NCBI GenBank assembly: GCA_017645645.1
Contig: JAGCOB010000008.1
Span: 1 to 64,000 of the forward strand
Origin: Prevotella sp.
GTDB taxonomy: Bacteria; Bacteroidota; Bacteroidia; Bacteroidales; Bacteroidaceae
DNA: 64,000 nt
Reading direction: 5' to 3'
Numbering within the stretch: the first letter of the stretch is position 1; every line of letters starts with the position of its first letter. The notes under the pieces were generated by a model, which saw only the letters and a list, made by a program, of their open reading frames with translations, had not been told where the DNA came from and made no database searches. The position numbers were made by a program, and so were the translations under genes. Of the stretch, positions 35,303-43,520 are shown piece after piece.

Positions 35303-36265
35303 CTATTTGTCAGGAGCCTGTGCCCCGATACAGCGGAGGTTACGTGCCAGTTGTTCCGTGGAACTGGCTCCTACGAGGACGGAAGTCACCCCTTTTTGTT
35401 GGAGAATCCAGGCGAGGGCCATCTCCGCGAGGCTCTCGCCTTTTTGCTGCGCCTCCTCGTTCCATTGGCGTAGCTGTCGCAACAGCTCCGGTGTCAGCAT
35501 CTCTTCCCTGAGGAACATACCCTTTGCCATACGGGAGTCTTTGGGGATACCGTTCAGATAACGGTCTGTCAGCATACCTTGCGCAAGGGGTGAGAAGGCG
35601 ATAAAACCTACTCCTGACTCATGGCATAGTTGCAGGATTCCCTCGTTGATGGGTGCCTGATCGAGCATATTCAGTTTTCCTTGATAGATCAACAGGGGGG
35701 TGTCATGCTGTTTCAGATATTCTATACCGAAACGCAACGGCTCCAAGGGCCAGTTGGAGATGCCCACATAGAGTGCCTTTCCGGCTCGTACGATATCCAC
35801 CAATGCCTGCAGCGTCTCCTCCAACGGCGTGTCAGGGTCGTAGCGATGACTATAGAACAAGTCGACATAGTCCAGGTGCATGCGCTTGAGACTCTGGTCC
35901 AACGAAGATATCAGGTACTTACGTGAGCCCCAGTCTCCATAAGGACCGTCCCACATCCCATAGCCTGCCTTGGTGGAGATAAACAACTCGTCACGATAAG
36001 GACGCAGGTCGTCGTCTATGATACGTCCCATCGTCTCCTCGGCAGAGCCCGCAGAAGGACCGTAGTTATTAGCAAGGTCGAGGTGGGTCACTCCATGGTC
36101 GAAGGCATAGCGCACGATCTGTCGGCTACGCTCATAGGGGTCCACACTTCCGAAGTTATGCCACATACCCAGTGACACCTTAGGCAACAACACTCCTGAG
36201 CGTCCGCAACGCTCATACTGCATCCCATTCTCATAGCGATGCGCGTCAGCAAGATATTTCTCCAT
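35303..36265 (-). CDS. Aldo/keto reductase (YghZ/GAP-reductase-like)
   Basis: The product has 320 residues from ATG 36265 (MEKYLADAHRYE). The in-frame start at 36295 is a TTG inside the promoter box and is rejected. Motifs are DLANNYGPSAGSAEETMG (catalytic Asp/Tyr region), DYVDLFYSHRYDPDTPLEET and the C-terminal cofactor loop VLVGASSTEQL. The family uses NADPH to reduce carbonyls; YghZ relatives act on methylglyoxal or L-glyceraldehyde 3-phosphate. It is divergent from a membrane AraC-type regulator and has a duplicated promoter. Confidence 0.9.
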   Translation of the reverse strand: MEKYLADAHRYENGMQYERCGRSGVLLPKVSLGMWHNFGSVDPYERSRQIVRYAFDHGVTHLDLANNYGPSAGSAEETMGRIIDDDLRPYRDELFISTKAGYGMWDGPYGDWGSRKYLISSLDQSLKRMHLDYVDLFYSHRYDPDTPLEETLQALVDIVRAGKALYVGISNWPLEPLRFGIEYLKQHDTPLLIYQGKLNMLDQAPINEGILQLCHESGVGFIAFSPLAQGMLTDRYLNGIPKDSRMAKGMFLREEMLTPELLRQLRQWNEEAQQKGESLAEMALAWILQQKGVTSVLVGASSTEQLARNLRCIGAQAPDK

Positions 36266-36292
36266 ATCCAATATAGTTTTTGGTTCAAAGGA

Positions 36293-36399
36293 CAAAGGTA
36301 CGATTAAGTGAGCAAAATGCCAAATTTATTTGAGCATTTTCGAACGTTAGTACCTTCGACCGGAGGTCAAAGATAGTGCAAACTGAGCAAAATGCCAAA
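36293..36399 (-). promoter_or_regulatory. Duplicated promoter of the aldo/keto reductase gene
   Basis: The minus strand carries TTTGGCATTTTGCTCA twice (36324-36309 and 36399-36384), identical over 16 nt. Each is followed after 8 nt by a -7 box (TACCTTTG at 36300-36293, TATCTTTG at 36375-36368), giving two TTTG-N20-TAnnTTTG promoters 75 bp apart. Confidence 0.75.
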
Positions 36400-36434
36400 A
36401 GATTTTGGTTTTCTTTTCATTTTCATATAATCAT

Positions 36435-36465
36435 TTTGTTCTTTGAAATAAAAGTTGTATCTTTG
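36435..36465 (+). promoter_or_regulatory. Promoter of the AraC-type regulator
   Basis: TTTG (36435-36438), 19 nt, TATCTTTG (36458-36465), 19 bp before ATG 36485. Confidence 0.7.
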
Positions 36466-36484
36466 CCAAATCGTGTTTAAAAAA

Positions 36485-37312
36485 ATGATAAAGCAATCGA
36501 ATCATAGGGGCAGCGGGATTTTTCAGAGACTCATTCTGCGGTATGTGAGAACATGCTGCGGATGGGTGATAGTCTTCCTGCTGATGAGTATGATGGGATG
36601 TGCGGGTAATGGCACGAAAGAGCCTGTACCGCCAGTGAAAAACACGCTCCATGATGTTCGTTCCGACACGTTATTGCGTCGTGCCGAGACTGCCAGGGCT
36701 CAGGGACGTTATGCTGATGCCTATGATCTGCTGAAGCGTCATGCCACTATTGCGGTCAAGCAACAGAGGCACTATAAGCAATATGCCACTATGGTAGCCA
36801 TTCTCATTGGTGTCCTCGCGTTGATGGGACTGTTCCTTACATGGTATGCTGCCTGCCAATGGAAGAAGACGCAACAGAAGAACCGGGTCCTTGCCTTGCA
36901 GATAAAGGAGGCTATTATTAATAAGGAGAGACGTGACGAACCCATGAAAGCCTCCCTTGACGACATGTCCCCAGAGGAGCTTTTTCATTACATAGAACTG
37001 GAAGTCAGTCGTAGACAGCTATTCCTCAACCCGTCATTTGACCGCCAGATGATCATGAATGAGTTCCATATCTCAAAGGAAAGGGTGGGTGCGGCATTCT
37101 CTCAAGGTAGCAAATACGACTCCCTGCCCCAGTTCGCCAGTGACCTTCGTCTGGAGTATGCCAGCAAATTACTCGTCACCACTGACCTGCCAATTAATGA
37201 TATCACGGCGAAGGCGGGTTTCTCCAATGTCTCAGTATTCAGCCGTTGTTTCAGTCGTAAGTTCATGATCTCTCCCACCCAATACCGTCGGGCAAACAGC
37301 GAATGCATATAA
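36485..37312 (+). CDS. Membrane-anchored AraC-type transcriptional regulator
   Basis: The product has 275 residues from ATG 36485. The N-terminal hydrophobic stretch ends in MSMMGCAGN, a possible lipobox with Cys near 41. A short region (about 60-100; ADAYDLLKRHATIAVKQQ) looks like one TPR-type repeat, then a membrane segment (MVAILIGVLALMGLFLTWYAAC, about 105-126). The cytoplasmic C-terminus is an AraC HTH domain (FASDLRLEYASKLLV; INDITAKAGFSNVSVFSRCFSRKF). The layout resembles a shortened Bacteroidetes TPR-membrane-AraC regulator. It is divergent from the aldo/keto reductase gene, a likely target. Confidence 0.85.
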   Translation: MIKQSNHRGSGIFQRLILRYVRTCCGWVIVFLLMSMMGCAGNGTKEPVPPVKNTLHDVRSDTLLRRAETARAQGRYADAYDLLKRHATIAVKQQRHYKQYATMVAILIGVLALMGLFLTWYAACQWKKTQQKNRVLALQIKEAIINKERRDEPMKASLDDMSPEELFHYIELEVSRRQLFLNPSFDRQMIMNEFHISKERVGAAFSQGSKYDSLPQFASDLRLEYASKLLVTTDLPINDITAKAGFSNVSVFSRCFSRKFMISPTQYRRANSECI

Positions 37313-37438
37313 TATCCGTGTCCGCTTTTGCTTTCTATTTTGTCCAGAACCCTTTTTAATTTTGTCTTTGCCTTTTACTTTTTGTCCATAAAGCCTTGAC
37401 CATTTGTCTTTAATGTTGTATGTGCATATTAAATTGGT

Positions 37439-37446
37439 TACCTTTG
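37439..37446 (+). promoter_or_regulatory. -7 box before the small membrane protein gene
   Basis: TACCTTTG, 23 bp before ATG 37470, with a GTTG about 20 nt upstream. Confidence 0.55.
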
Positions 37447-37469
37447 TGCAATTTTGATAAAATGTCAGT

Positions 37470-37640
37470 ATGAAGGAATCGCACAATTCTTGGATTCATC
37501 AGTTCATTTGTCGCCATAAGTGGCGGGGTGCTCTCAACGGCAGGTTGAGAGAACACTGGTTGATGGTGGTGATCTTTTTCCTTTTTGTGGCGATCGTCCT
37601 GTGTATGATTAATCTCATCGTAATGGTGTTGACGACATGA
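37470..37640 (+). CDS. Small membrane protein, 56 residues
   Basis: The ORF begins MKESHNSWIHQFICRHKW, has a basic segment (RGALNGRLREHW) and one long membrane helix (LMVVIFFLFVAIVLCMINLI, residues 31-50), ending MVLTT. It has its own -7 box at 37439-37446. The positive N-side suggests an inside-facing N-terminus. An 8-bp inverted repeat (CTCTCAAC...GTTGAGAG, 37531-37551) lies in the coding region. I do not recognise a family. It precedes a secreted protein gene with which it may be transcribed. Confidence 0.55.
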   Translation: MKESHNSWIHQFICRHKWRGALNGRLREHWLMVVIFFLFVAIVLCMINLIVMVLTT

Positions 37641-37669
37641 CATTCCATGGACAAAAGGTAATATTTAAA

Positions 37670-39097
37670 ATGATATCGTTTATGAGAAAACTTTTACTTT
37701 TAATGACGGCTGTGTTATCCGTCAATGGGGTTTTTGCTCAAGACTCCAGTGAAGAGGACAAAGGGAATGGTCTTGACACATTGGTAGTGTCAAAAGTGGT
37801 TAGATGGAATGGTGATGTGGCTCCTGGTGAGGTCGCTGAGTCTTATGGATGTAGCCTGAACAACTACGGAACTCCCAAAGATCCTGGTAGTTCGGCAAGT
37901 CCTGCTACAGAGCAAGACACTCTGTCAATCAACATCACTGACACTGAAAAAGAGATGCAGATAGCAACTGATACTACCTACTTCTACCACGCTGTAGACC
38001 CTAATGATGTTGAGTTCTGTGACTCTATGTTCATTACTCGTTTCACCGAGTATCTGGATACGAAAAGTGAGACCAATGACAATTATCAGTTGAGCATGAT
38101 AGCACGAATGGGGGGTACGTTGAAAATTTACGCCGCTCCTCGCAAGAAGACTGACGAGGATGTTGAGATCACCGTGAAACAGAACGGTCGTACAATTCTG
38201 AAAGGCACAGTAACCGCTGTCCCTGCTGAAGATGACAAGGTGTCCATCGACCTCTCTGCTTTCGATGGTATTAAAATCATGGGCGCATCACTCTTTCCTG
38301 GAACCAACAACTACAACCTGACCAATCCTCCTTCGTCTGGTTTCGGTAGTAGTGGCAGTAGCAGCACAAGCTCCGTAACAGAGATTAGTTATTTCCGTCC
38401 GTTAATATCTGCTGAACCTATTGGCATTGGTGAATATACTATTGAATATTCTAAGCCAGTGCGTATTTATGGTATCGAACTTGTACAGATACTGGGACGT
38501 GAGGAAAACCAAGCCGCACTGGTCGAGTATCCTGGAAAGGAGCACATGACAAAGCATAATGTCTCTAACGAGTTCGTGAAACTGAAGGATGGCAGTAATG
38601 TTTCCTGCATAGAGTTCGAGAACGACTATACGGCTACAGACTATTATCTGGAGATTATACCGCCTGCAGGATTCAAGAAGAACGATGTGGTGAGGATTGC
38701 TGGTGTCTATAGCTCAAAAGAAAGTGCACAGTCTCAGTTGGACCTCTTCCAGATTATCGGTGAGACTCCTGACATCGTGCTGACCACCAATCCTCTGGTC
38801 AATGCCAGCACGGTCTCGGCTGTTCCTGATTACGAGAGTATTGTCCTGACACGTGCCTATGACAGACTGTATATCGGTCGCACGAAGGGGTCTTCATCCA
38901 ATCCTATGCTTACCAACTTGCGTGTAGAGGGTGAGCGTACCTATGAGGAGATGCAGGAGCCCACTGGTATCCAGGAGCGTATCGTGAAATTTGAGATTGA
39001 CTTCACTAAGCCTTTCTATAATCTGAAAGGTCAGCGTGTCGGTAATGATTATAAAGGTGTCGTCATACAGAATGGTATTAAGATGATCCGACATTAA
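37670..39097 (+). CDS. Secreted protein with Prevotella-type C-terminal tail
   Basis: The product has 475 residues from ATG 37670 (MISFMRKLLLL); ATG 37682 is equally plausible. The signal peptide (LLLLMTAVLSVNGVFAQ) ends near residue 24. The mature part is rich in Asp, Thr and Ser with no family recognised; the middle has a Gly/Ser run (SSGFGSSGSSSTSS) near residue 225. The C-terminus FYNLKGQRVGNDYKGVVIQNGIKM resembles the tails of the two giant surface proteins (shown here by NLKGQRV and GVVIQNG), suggesting secretion by the same route. A terminator follows. Confidence 0.7.
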   Translation: MISFMRKLLLLMTAVLSVNGVFAQDSSEEDKGNGLDTLVVSKVVRWNGDVAPGEVAESYGCSLNNYGTPKDPGSSASPATEQDTLSINITDTEKEMQIATDTTYFYHAVDPNDVEFCDSMFITRFTEYLDTKSETNDNYQLSMIARMGGTLKIYAAPRKKTDEDVEITVKQNGRTILKGTVTAVPAEDDKVSIDLSAFDGIKIMGASLFPGTNNYNLTNPPSSGFGSSGSSSTSSVTEISYFRPLISAEPIGIGEYTIEYSKPVRIYGIELVQILGREENQAALVEYPGKEHMTKHNVSNEFVKLKDGSNVSCIEFENDYTATDYYLEIIPPAGFKKNDVVRIAGVYSSKESAQSQLDLFQIIGETPDIVLTTNPLVNASTVSAVPDYESIVLTRAYDRLYIGRTKGSSSNPMLTNLRVEGERTYEEMQEPTGIQERIVKFEIDFTKPFYNLKGQRVGNDYKGVVIQNGIKMIRH

Positions 39098-39121
39098 TCT
39101 ACATTTTTATTTTTCCTAATA

Positions 39122-39156
39122 GATACAGGCGAGGGAGCAACTTCCTCGCCTGTATC
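39122..39156 (+). terminator. Hairpin after the secreted protein gene
   Basis: A 13-bp perfect stem (GATACAGGCGAGG at 39122-39134 with CCTCGCCTGTATC at 39144-39156), followed by AGTTTGT. Confidence 0.75.
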
Positions 39157-39461
39157 AGTTTGTATGCCACCTCACAAGGACTGTCCCCCTGTGATTCCAC
39201 AAGGGGATGTCCTGTGCGCATCGGAGTGCCTGCGATTACTTGTCGCAGTATCTGCCATCACCTGTTCTAAGGGCTAGTATGCCTGATACTAAAGGCTGTT
39301 ATACCCCTATGGAAGATACTGGAACGCCCTTTAACAGATACTGGAAAGGGGTTAAGGGTTAAGGGGTTAGGGGTTAGAGGTTAGGGATTAGATATCAGTA
39401 TAAGACAAAAAAAAATAAAAAAAAGTCACCTGAAAATTCGTAGACCGCAATGGAAATGTTG
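39157..39461. other. Gene-free interval with degenerate repeats
   Basis: No gene was seen. It holds an imperfect hairpin (GGAC..TCCCC.TGTG with CACA.GGGG..GTCC, 39178-39214), several copies of GATACTGGAA-like words, and a 7-bp repeat run at 39348-39391 (GGGGTTA, AGGGTTA, GGGTTAG-type units). Confidence 0.6.
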
Positions 39462-39469
39462 TATCTTTG
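39462..39469 (+). promoter_or_regulatory. -7 box before a small ORF
   Basis: TATCTTTG; the leader to ATG 39547 would be about 70 nt. Confidence 0.55.
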
Positions 39470-39546
39470 CACTTGACAATGAGGAGGAGCTGCAGATCTG
39501 AATCAACACAGTCAATCTTAGTAATTAACCTTTAAAAATTAAAACC

Positions 39547-39684
39547 ATGAGTCAGAAATTTATCAAGCAACAGAACACAAACCCTCGTTCCAGCGCATGC
39601 GGTAAACTTCGCCAAGGCAGTCTTAATTATTTGTTTGCTGCAAATATAGTGTTCACAGGTGGTAGTCGCGCACTAATTCTTTGA
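39547..39684 (+). CDS. Possible small protein, 45 residues
   Basis: The ORF begins MSQKFIKQQNTNPRSSACGK and ends in a hydrophobic half containing NYLFAANIVFTGGSRALIL. It follows a good -7 box. Its last 32 bp overlap the 3' end of the frameshifted lipoprotein gene on the other strand. No family is recognised. It may be a real small protein or a chance ORF on a leader or small RNA. Confidence 0.4.
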   Translation: MSQKFIKQQNTNPRSSACGKLRQGSLNYLFAANIVFTGGSRALIL

Positions 39685-40157
39685 GGGGCTCGACAGCCTC
39701 AGCATGGCGGGGGGTCGTAACGGAGGATGACGGTGATGAAGCGAAGACTGTCGTCAAGGACTTTACCATAATATTCGAGATCACCGTCCTGCCCTGTGTG
39801 AATGGAGTAGTCGTCACCAGCCTCCAGCAGCTCCGCACCCATGCCCATCATGTCCTGTCCGGGGGAGCGGCTGAACTCGTCATCAAAATGTTTCACCATG
39901 AATGAGAGGGAGACATCCTCGTTCATAAAGACCTCCATCTGGTCCTCCTCCAGATACTGGTGGCGAAGGAAGGAGGGATAGGTGATGTCGATGCCGAGAC
40001 GCTCACTATGATAGTCAATCATCTTAGAGTCGCCTATCACGATGGAGAGGCTGTCGTTACTGTCCAGTTCCGTAACGTATGCCTTGGGCATTTGCTGACG
40101 ACATGCCATCATGCAAAGAAGCAGGAAGACTGCTGAGAGGAAGTTTCTTGTACTCAT
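39653..40157 (-). pseudogene. Small lipoprotein gene with an apparent frameshift near its 3' end
   Basis: The intact frame (39699-40157) encodes 152 residues. The signal peptide has lipobox CMMAC (Cys near 19), and the mature part (VTELDSNDSLSIVIGDSKMID) is of unknown family. It ends abruptly in YDPPPC at a run of six C (coding strand, 39714-39709). Removing one C continues as YDPRHAEAVEPLKELVRDYHL with a stop at 39653-39655, which looks like a natural end. The gene may be broken, phase-variable or carry a sequencing error. A TACCTTTG box lies at 40205-40198. Confidence 0.65.
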
Positions 40158-40261
40158 CGTCTAGTAACTATTATAACCTTACGTCATTATTCCACGACAA
40201 AGGTACAAAATTTTGATGAAGTGAGAACGAAAAGTGAAAAATATTTCGTAACTTCGCAGGC

Positions 40262-43200
40262 ATGAAAGTCACGGAACTCTTTGAGCGTTGTATGGAGATC
40301 GTACAGGCAGAGCCTTCGGCTGCTGTGCTGCGCTATATGCATGAGACTTTGGTACTTGCCTGTGCGGAGGCGTTGAGGGGCAGCGGAAAGGGTTTCGGTA
40401 ACCTGATGGCACAGACCGACTATCTGTGTAAGGTAGCAGGGATGGGTATTGCCGACCGTATCGCCGTCCAGACCATGCGACGGCATTCCAACAGGAAAGA
40501 CAGTGTGCTGACCCGTGATGACCTCCGTTATGACGTGCGTGCCCTTGCCCTCTTTATCTCCGCTGTCTTCTCAGAGGATATTCCCCATGAGTTGGTGACG
40601 CGTATTCCCACCATGGGCCGTCCTACCAACCTCACCTTACAGATCAACCAGCGTTATGTGCGTTGCGTGGTGTCCTGGTGGGATGATGAGTATATCTATG
40701 CAACGACGGATGAGGGGAGTGTGTGTATCAAGACGGATGATGAGACGTTGCGGCCTTTGTTGACAGAGGGGATGCAACTCAACCTGTTGGAATGTCATCG
40801 GGAAGGACAGACCATCCAACCTAAACTCATCGTGGTGGAACCTGACTTCCTCGTGGACATCTCTTCCCTTGCTGCCTGTTTCTCTGACAGGGAACATCTG
40901 CCCATCGCCTATACCTTAGGACGTTTCAAGCCGCAGGCCAATACACAGCCCATCCTATTGGGTAACTTTGCGGGTGCTGCCTTGGACGACATTATCAACC
41001 AAGCGGACTTTCAAGTCAACGATACCATCCGCCACTCGTTCCGCGAACAGGTCCTGCAGTTCTGCACGTGTCTGAACTTTAATGCCCAGCAGTTCAAGGA
41101 AGACGCCTACCGACAAGTGGAGAATATCAAGGAGGCAGTCACCCAACTCTCCTCCTCCCTCCTCTCTCCTCTCTTAGAGCCCTCCTTCGTCTGTGAGCAT
41201 TTAGGACTGCAGGGACGTGTCGACCTGATGACGAGTGACAAGGATTTGTTGGTGGAGCAGAAATCTGGGAAGAACTGGAACCTGGAACATCCCTCCGACC
41301 TTACCACGATGGCTTCCCATCTCTATGCCGAGGCTCATTACGTGCAGTTATTACTCTACTATGGTGTCCTGCGCTATAACTTCCATCTCCCTGCCGATAA
41401 GGTGGATATCCGATTGCTCTATTCCCGTTATCCTGCCAAACAGGGACTGTTGATAGTGAACTACTACCAGAAACTCTTCCATGAGGCGATTCATTTGCGT
41501 AACCAGATTGTGGCACAGGAGTTTAAGATGGCACAGGAGGGGATAGGAAGTATCATGCCTCAGATAGAGGTATTGAAGACACTCTCTGAGACAGAACGGG
41601 CGTATGTGGAGCGGATGCTTTTCTTCGTCTATCGGGAACAGTTGGCACAGAAGGTAGGTACCCAGGAGGGACAGGGCGGTGCTGTGGCTGACTTGTGGAA
41701 TATGCCGCTGACGGAGAAACGGGATACGGGCAGCATCTTCTATGGCTTGCGTATCTTACACAAGGAACAGTCATCACCCTATAGCGGCTTCGACCGCCTG
41801 ACTTTCTCGATTCTTGACATGGGCGACGACTTCCTGCCTAATTTCCGTCGTAATGACATGGTGTGCCTCTATGCCTATGAGGGAGAACCCAAGGTGTGTG
41901 CCGCCATCTTGTATAAAGGTGTCATCGAACAACTGAGCGACCATGAGGTGACGGTACGACTCAATGACGGACAACAGCATCCGGAGGTCTTCGAGGACAG
42001 TACCTATGCCATCGAGCCTTCGTTCTCGGATCGTGGCACGACCTCGTCCATCCGTTCCTTACAGGCGTTCTGTACGGCAACCCCAGACCGTCGTGCCTTG
42101 CTCTTGGGTGAAAGAGAGCCCCGTCGTGACAATACCCTCCGTCTCTCGCGTTCCTATCATCCCCACTATGACGATATCCTTCTGAAGGCCAAACAGGCAC
42201 GGGATTATTTCATCCTGCAAGGTCCTCCAGGAACAGGCAAGACCTCCATGGCACTTCGCTTCCTCGTAGAGGAGGAACTCTCAACTTTAAACTCTCAACT
42301 CTCAACTTTAATAATGGCCTACACGAACCGTGCCGTGGATGAGATTTGTGCGATGCTGACGGATGCAGGGATTGATTACCTCCGACAGGGAAGTGAGACC
42401 TCTTGTGACCCTCGTTTTGCCGATCATCTGTTGGACAGGGTGATGGGAGAGCGTCCCCGGATGGACGAGGTACGTCAACGGATGATCGATACGAAGGTGG
42501 TGGTATGCACGACCTCCACCATGCTCTCACGCCCTCACCTCTTCCAACTGAAACACTTCTCTTTGTGTATTGTCGATGAGGCTTCGCAGATCCTGGACCC
42601 TAACATCATCGGCATCCTTGCCTCACCACAGATCGACCGTTTCATCTTGATAGGCGACCATAAACAACTGCCTGCCGTCATCCAACAACCTGATGATGTG
42701 CCGCATTTGTCTGGTTGCCGTCAGTCCTTGTTTGAACGGTTGCTGCGTATCGAAAGGGAAGCAAAACGTACTGCCTTCACGGCCATCCTACAACGGCAGG
42801 GACGGATGCATCCGGATATTGCCACCTTCCCCAACGAGATGTTCTATGCCCAGGAGCAGTTGCAAACTGTACCTTGTCCTCATCAGGAAGAACAGCAACT
42901 CAACTACACACAACCATCTAAGGATGCCTTGGACGACCTCCTCAAGCAGCACCGCGTCATTTTCTTCCCTAGTGATACTAGTTCAACTAGTGACACTAGT
43001 TCATCTAGAGATACTAGTATTACTAGCGACAAAGTCAACCCCCAGGAGGCACGTCTCGTCGCTGATCTCCTGCACCGCATCTATCGCCAGTATGGTGAAC
43101 GTTTCGATGTCCATCGTACAGTGGGTGTCATCGTGCCCTACCGCAACCAGATAGCCATGATACGTCGTGAGATAGAGGCACTGGACATTCCTGCCCTGTT

Positions 43201-43468
43201 GGATATCTCCATTGATACTGTCGAGCGGTATCAGGGAAGCCAGCGGGATGTCATCATCTACAGCTTTACCGTCCGGCATCCCTATCAACTCGATTTCCTC
43301 ACCGCGAATTGCTTTGAGGAGGACGGTCATGTCATCGACCGTAAACTCAATGTTGCCATGACCCGGGCACGGAAGCAGTTGTTGATGATTGGTGAACCGG
43401 AAGTCCTCTCCCAGAATCCGCTCTTTGCCAAACTGATTCGTCGCTATTCCAAAATAATTGATAATTGA
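40262..43468 (+). CDS. Dna2-like nuclease-helicase
   Basis: The product has 1068 residues. A PD-(D/E)XK nuclease motif (DLMTSDKDLLVEQKSGK near 320-335) precedes an SF1 helicase with Walker A LQGPPGTGKTSM near 650, CIVDEASQILD (motif II), GDHKQLPAVIQ (motif III), VERYQGSQRDVIIYS (motif V) and NVAMTRARKQLLMIG (motif VI). This order matches Dna2/AddB-like or Upf1-like DNA repair and recombination enzymes. Two repeat runs sit in loops: 42280-42307 (encoding STLNSQLST right after motif I) and 42971-43024 (encoding DTSSTSDTSS). The stop codon is formed by a further repeat run (43456-43483). Confidence 0.9.
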   Translation: MKVTELFERCMEIVQAEPSAAVLRYMHETLVLACAEALRGSGKGFGNLMAQTDYLCKVAGMGIADRIAVQTMRRHSNRKDSVLTRDDLRYDVRALALFISAVFSEDIPHELVTRIPTMGRPTNLTLQINQRYVRCVVSWWDDEYIYATTDEGSVCIKTDDETLRPLLTEGMQLNLLECHREGQTIQPKLIVVEPDFLVDISSLAACFSDREHLPIAYTLGRFKPQANTQPILLGNFAGAALDDIINQADFQVNDTIRHSFREQVLQFCTCLNFNAQQFKEDAYRQVENIKEAVTQLSSSLLSPLLEPSFVCEHLGLQGRVDLMTSDKDLLVEQKSGKNWNLEHPSDLTTMASHLYAEAHYVQLLLYYGVLRYNFHLPADKVDIRLLYSRYPAKQGLLIVNYYQKLFHEAIHLRNQIVAQEFKMAQEGIGSIMPQIEVLKTLSETERAYVERMLFFVYREQLAQKVGTQEGQGGAVADLWNMPLTEKRDTGSIFYGLRILHKEQSSPYSGFDRLTFSILDMGDDFLPNFRRNDMVCLYAYEGEPKVCAAILYKGVIEQLSDHEVTVRLNDGQQHPEVFEDSTYAIEPSFSDRGTTSSIRSLQAFCTATPDRRALLLGEREPRRDNTLRLSRSYHPHYDDILLKAKQARDYFILQGPPGTGKTSMALRFLVEEELSTLNSQLSTLIMAYTNRAVDEICAMLTDAGIDYLRQGSETSCDPRFADHLLDRVMGERPRMDEVRQRMIDTKVVVCTTSTMLSRPHLFQLKHFSLCIVDEASQILDPNIIGILASPQIDRFILIGDHKQLPAVIQQPDDVPHLSGCRQSLFERLLRIEREAKRTAFTAILQRQGRMHPDIATFPNEMFYAQEQLQTVPCPHQEEQQLNYTQPSKDALDDLLKQHRVIFFPSDTSSTSDTSSSRDTSITSDKVNPQEARLVADLLHRIYRQYGERFDVHRTVGVIVPYRNQIAMIRREIEALDIPALLDISIDTVERYQGSQRDVIIYSFTVRHPYQLDFLTANCFEEDGHVIDRKLNVAMTRARKQLLMIGEPEVLSQNPLFAKLIRRYSKIIDN
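42280..42307 (+). repeat. 7-bp repeat in the helicase gene
   Basis: Units CTCAACT, TTAAACT, CTCAACT, CTCAACT. They encode LSTLNSQLST between helicase motifs I and Ia. Confidence 0.85.
42971..43024 (+). repeat. 9-bp repeat in the helicase gene
   Basis: Units AGTGATACT, AGTTCAACT, AGTGACACT, AGTTCATCT, AGAGATACT, AGTATTACT. Each is near-palindromic at the junction ACTAGT and encodes a Ser/Thr/Asp-rich linker between helicase domains. Confidence 0.85.
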
Positions 43469-43483
43469 TAATTGATAATTAAT
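43456..43483 (+). repeat. AATTGAT repeat at the helicase stop codon
   Basis: Three exact AATTGAT units and AATTAAT. The gene's last residues (IIDN) and stop lie within it, and it runs into the next promoter (TATCTTTG, 43494-43501). Confidence 0.9.
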
Positions 43484-43493
43484 ATTTATTTTT

Positions 43494-43501
43494 TATCTTT
43501 G
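43494..43501 (+). promoter_or_regulatory. -7 box of the ABC ATPase-CobD unit
   Basis: TATCTTTG, 19 bp before ATG 43521, directly after the repeat run. Confidence 0.6.
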
Positions 43502-43520
43502 CAAAGTCTTTAATAACAAC

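Noticed and set aside
39157-39461. tRNA or other known RNA gene in the gene-free interval
   Set aside because: No cloverleaf or TPsiC-like GTTCRA motif in context was found; the interval holds degenerate repeats.
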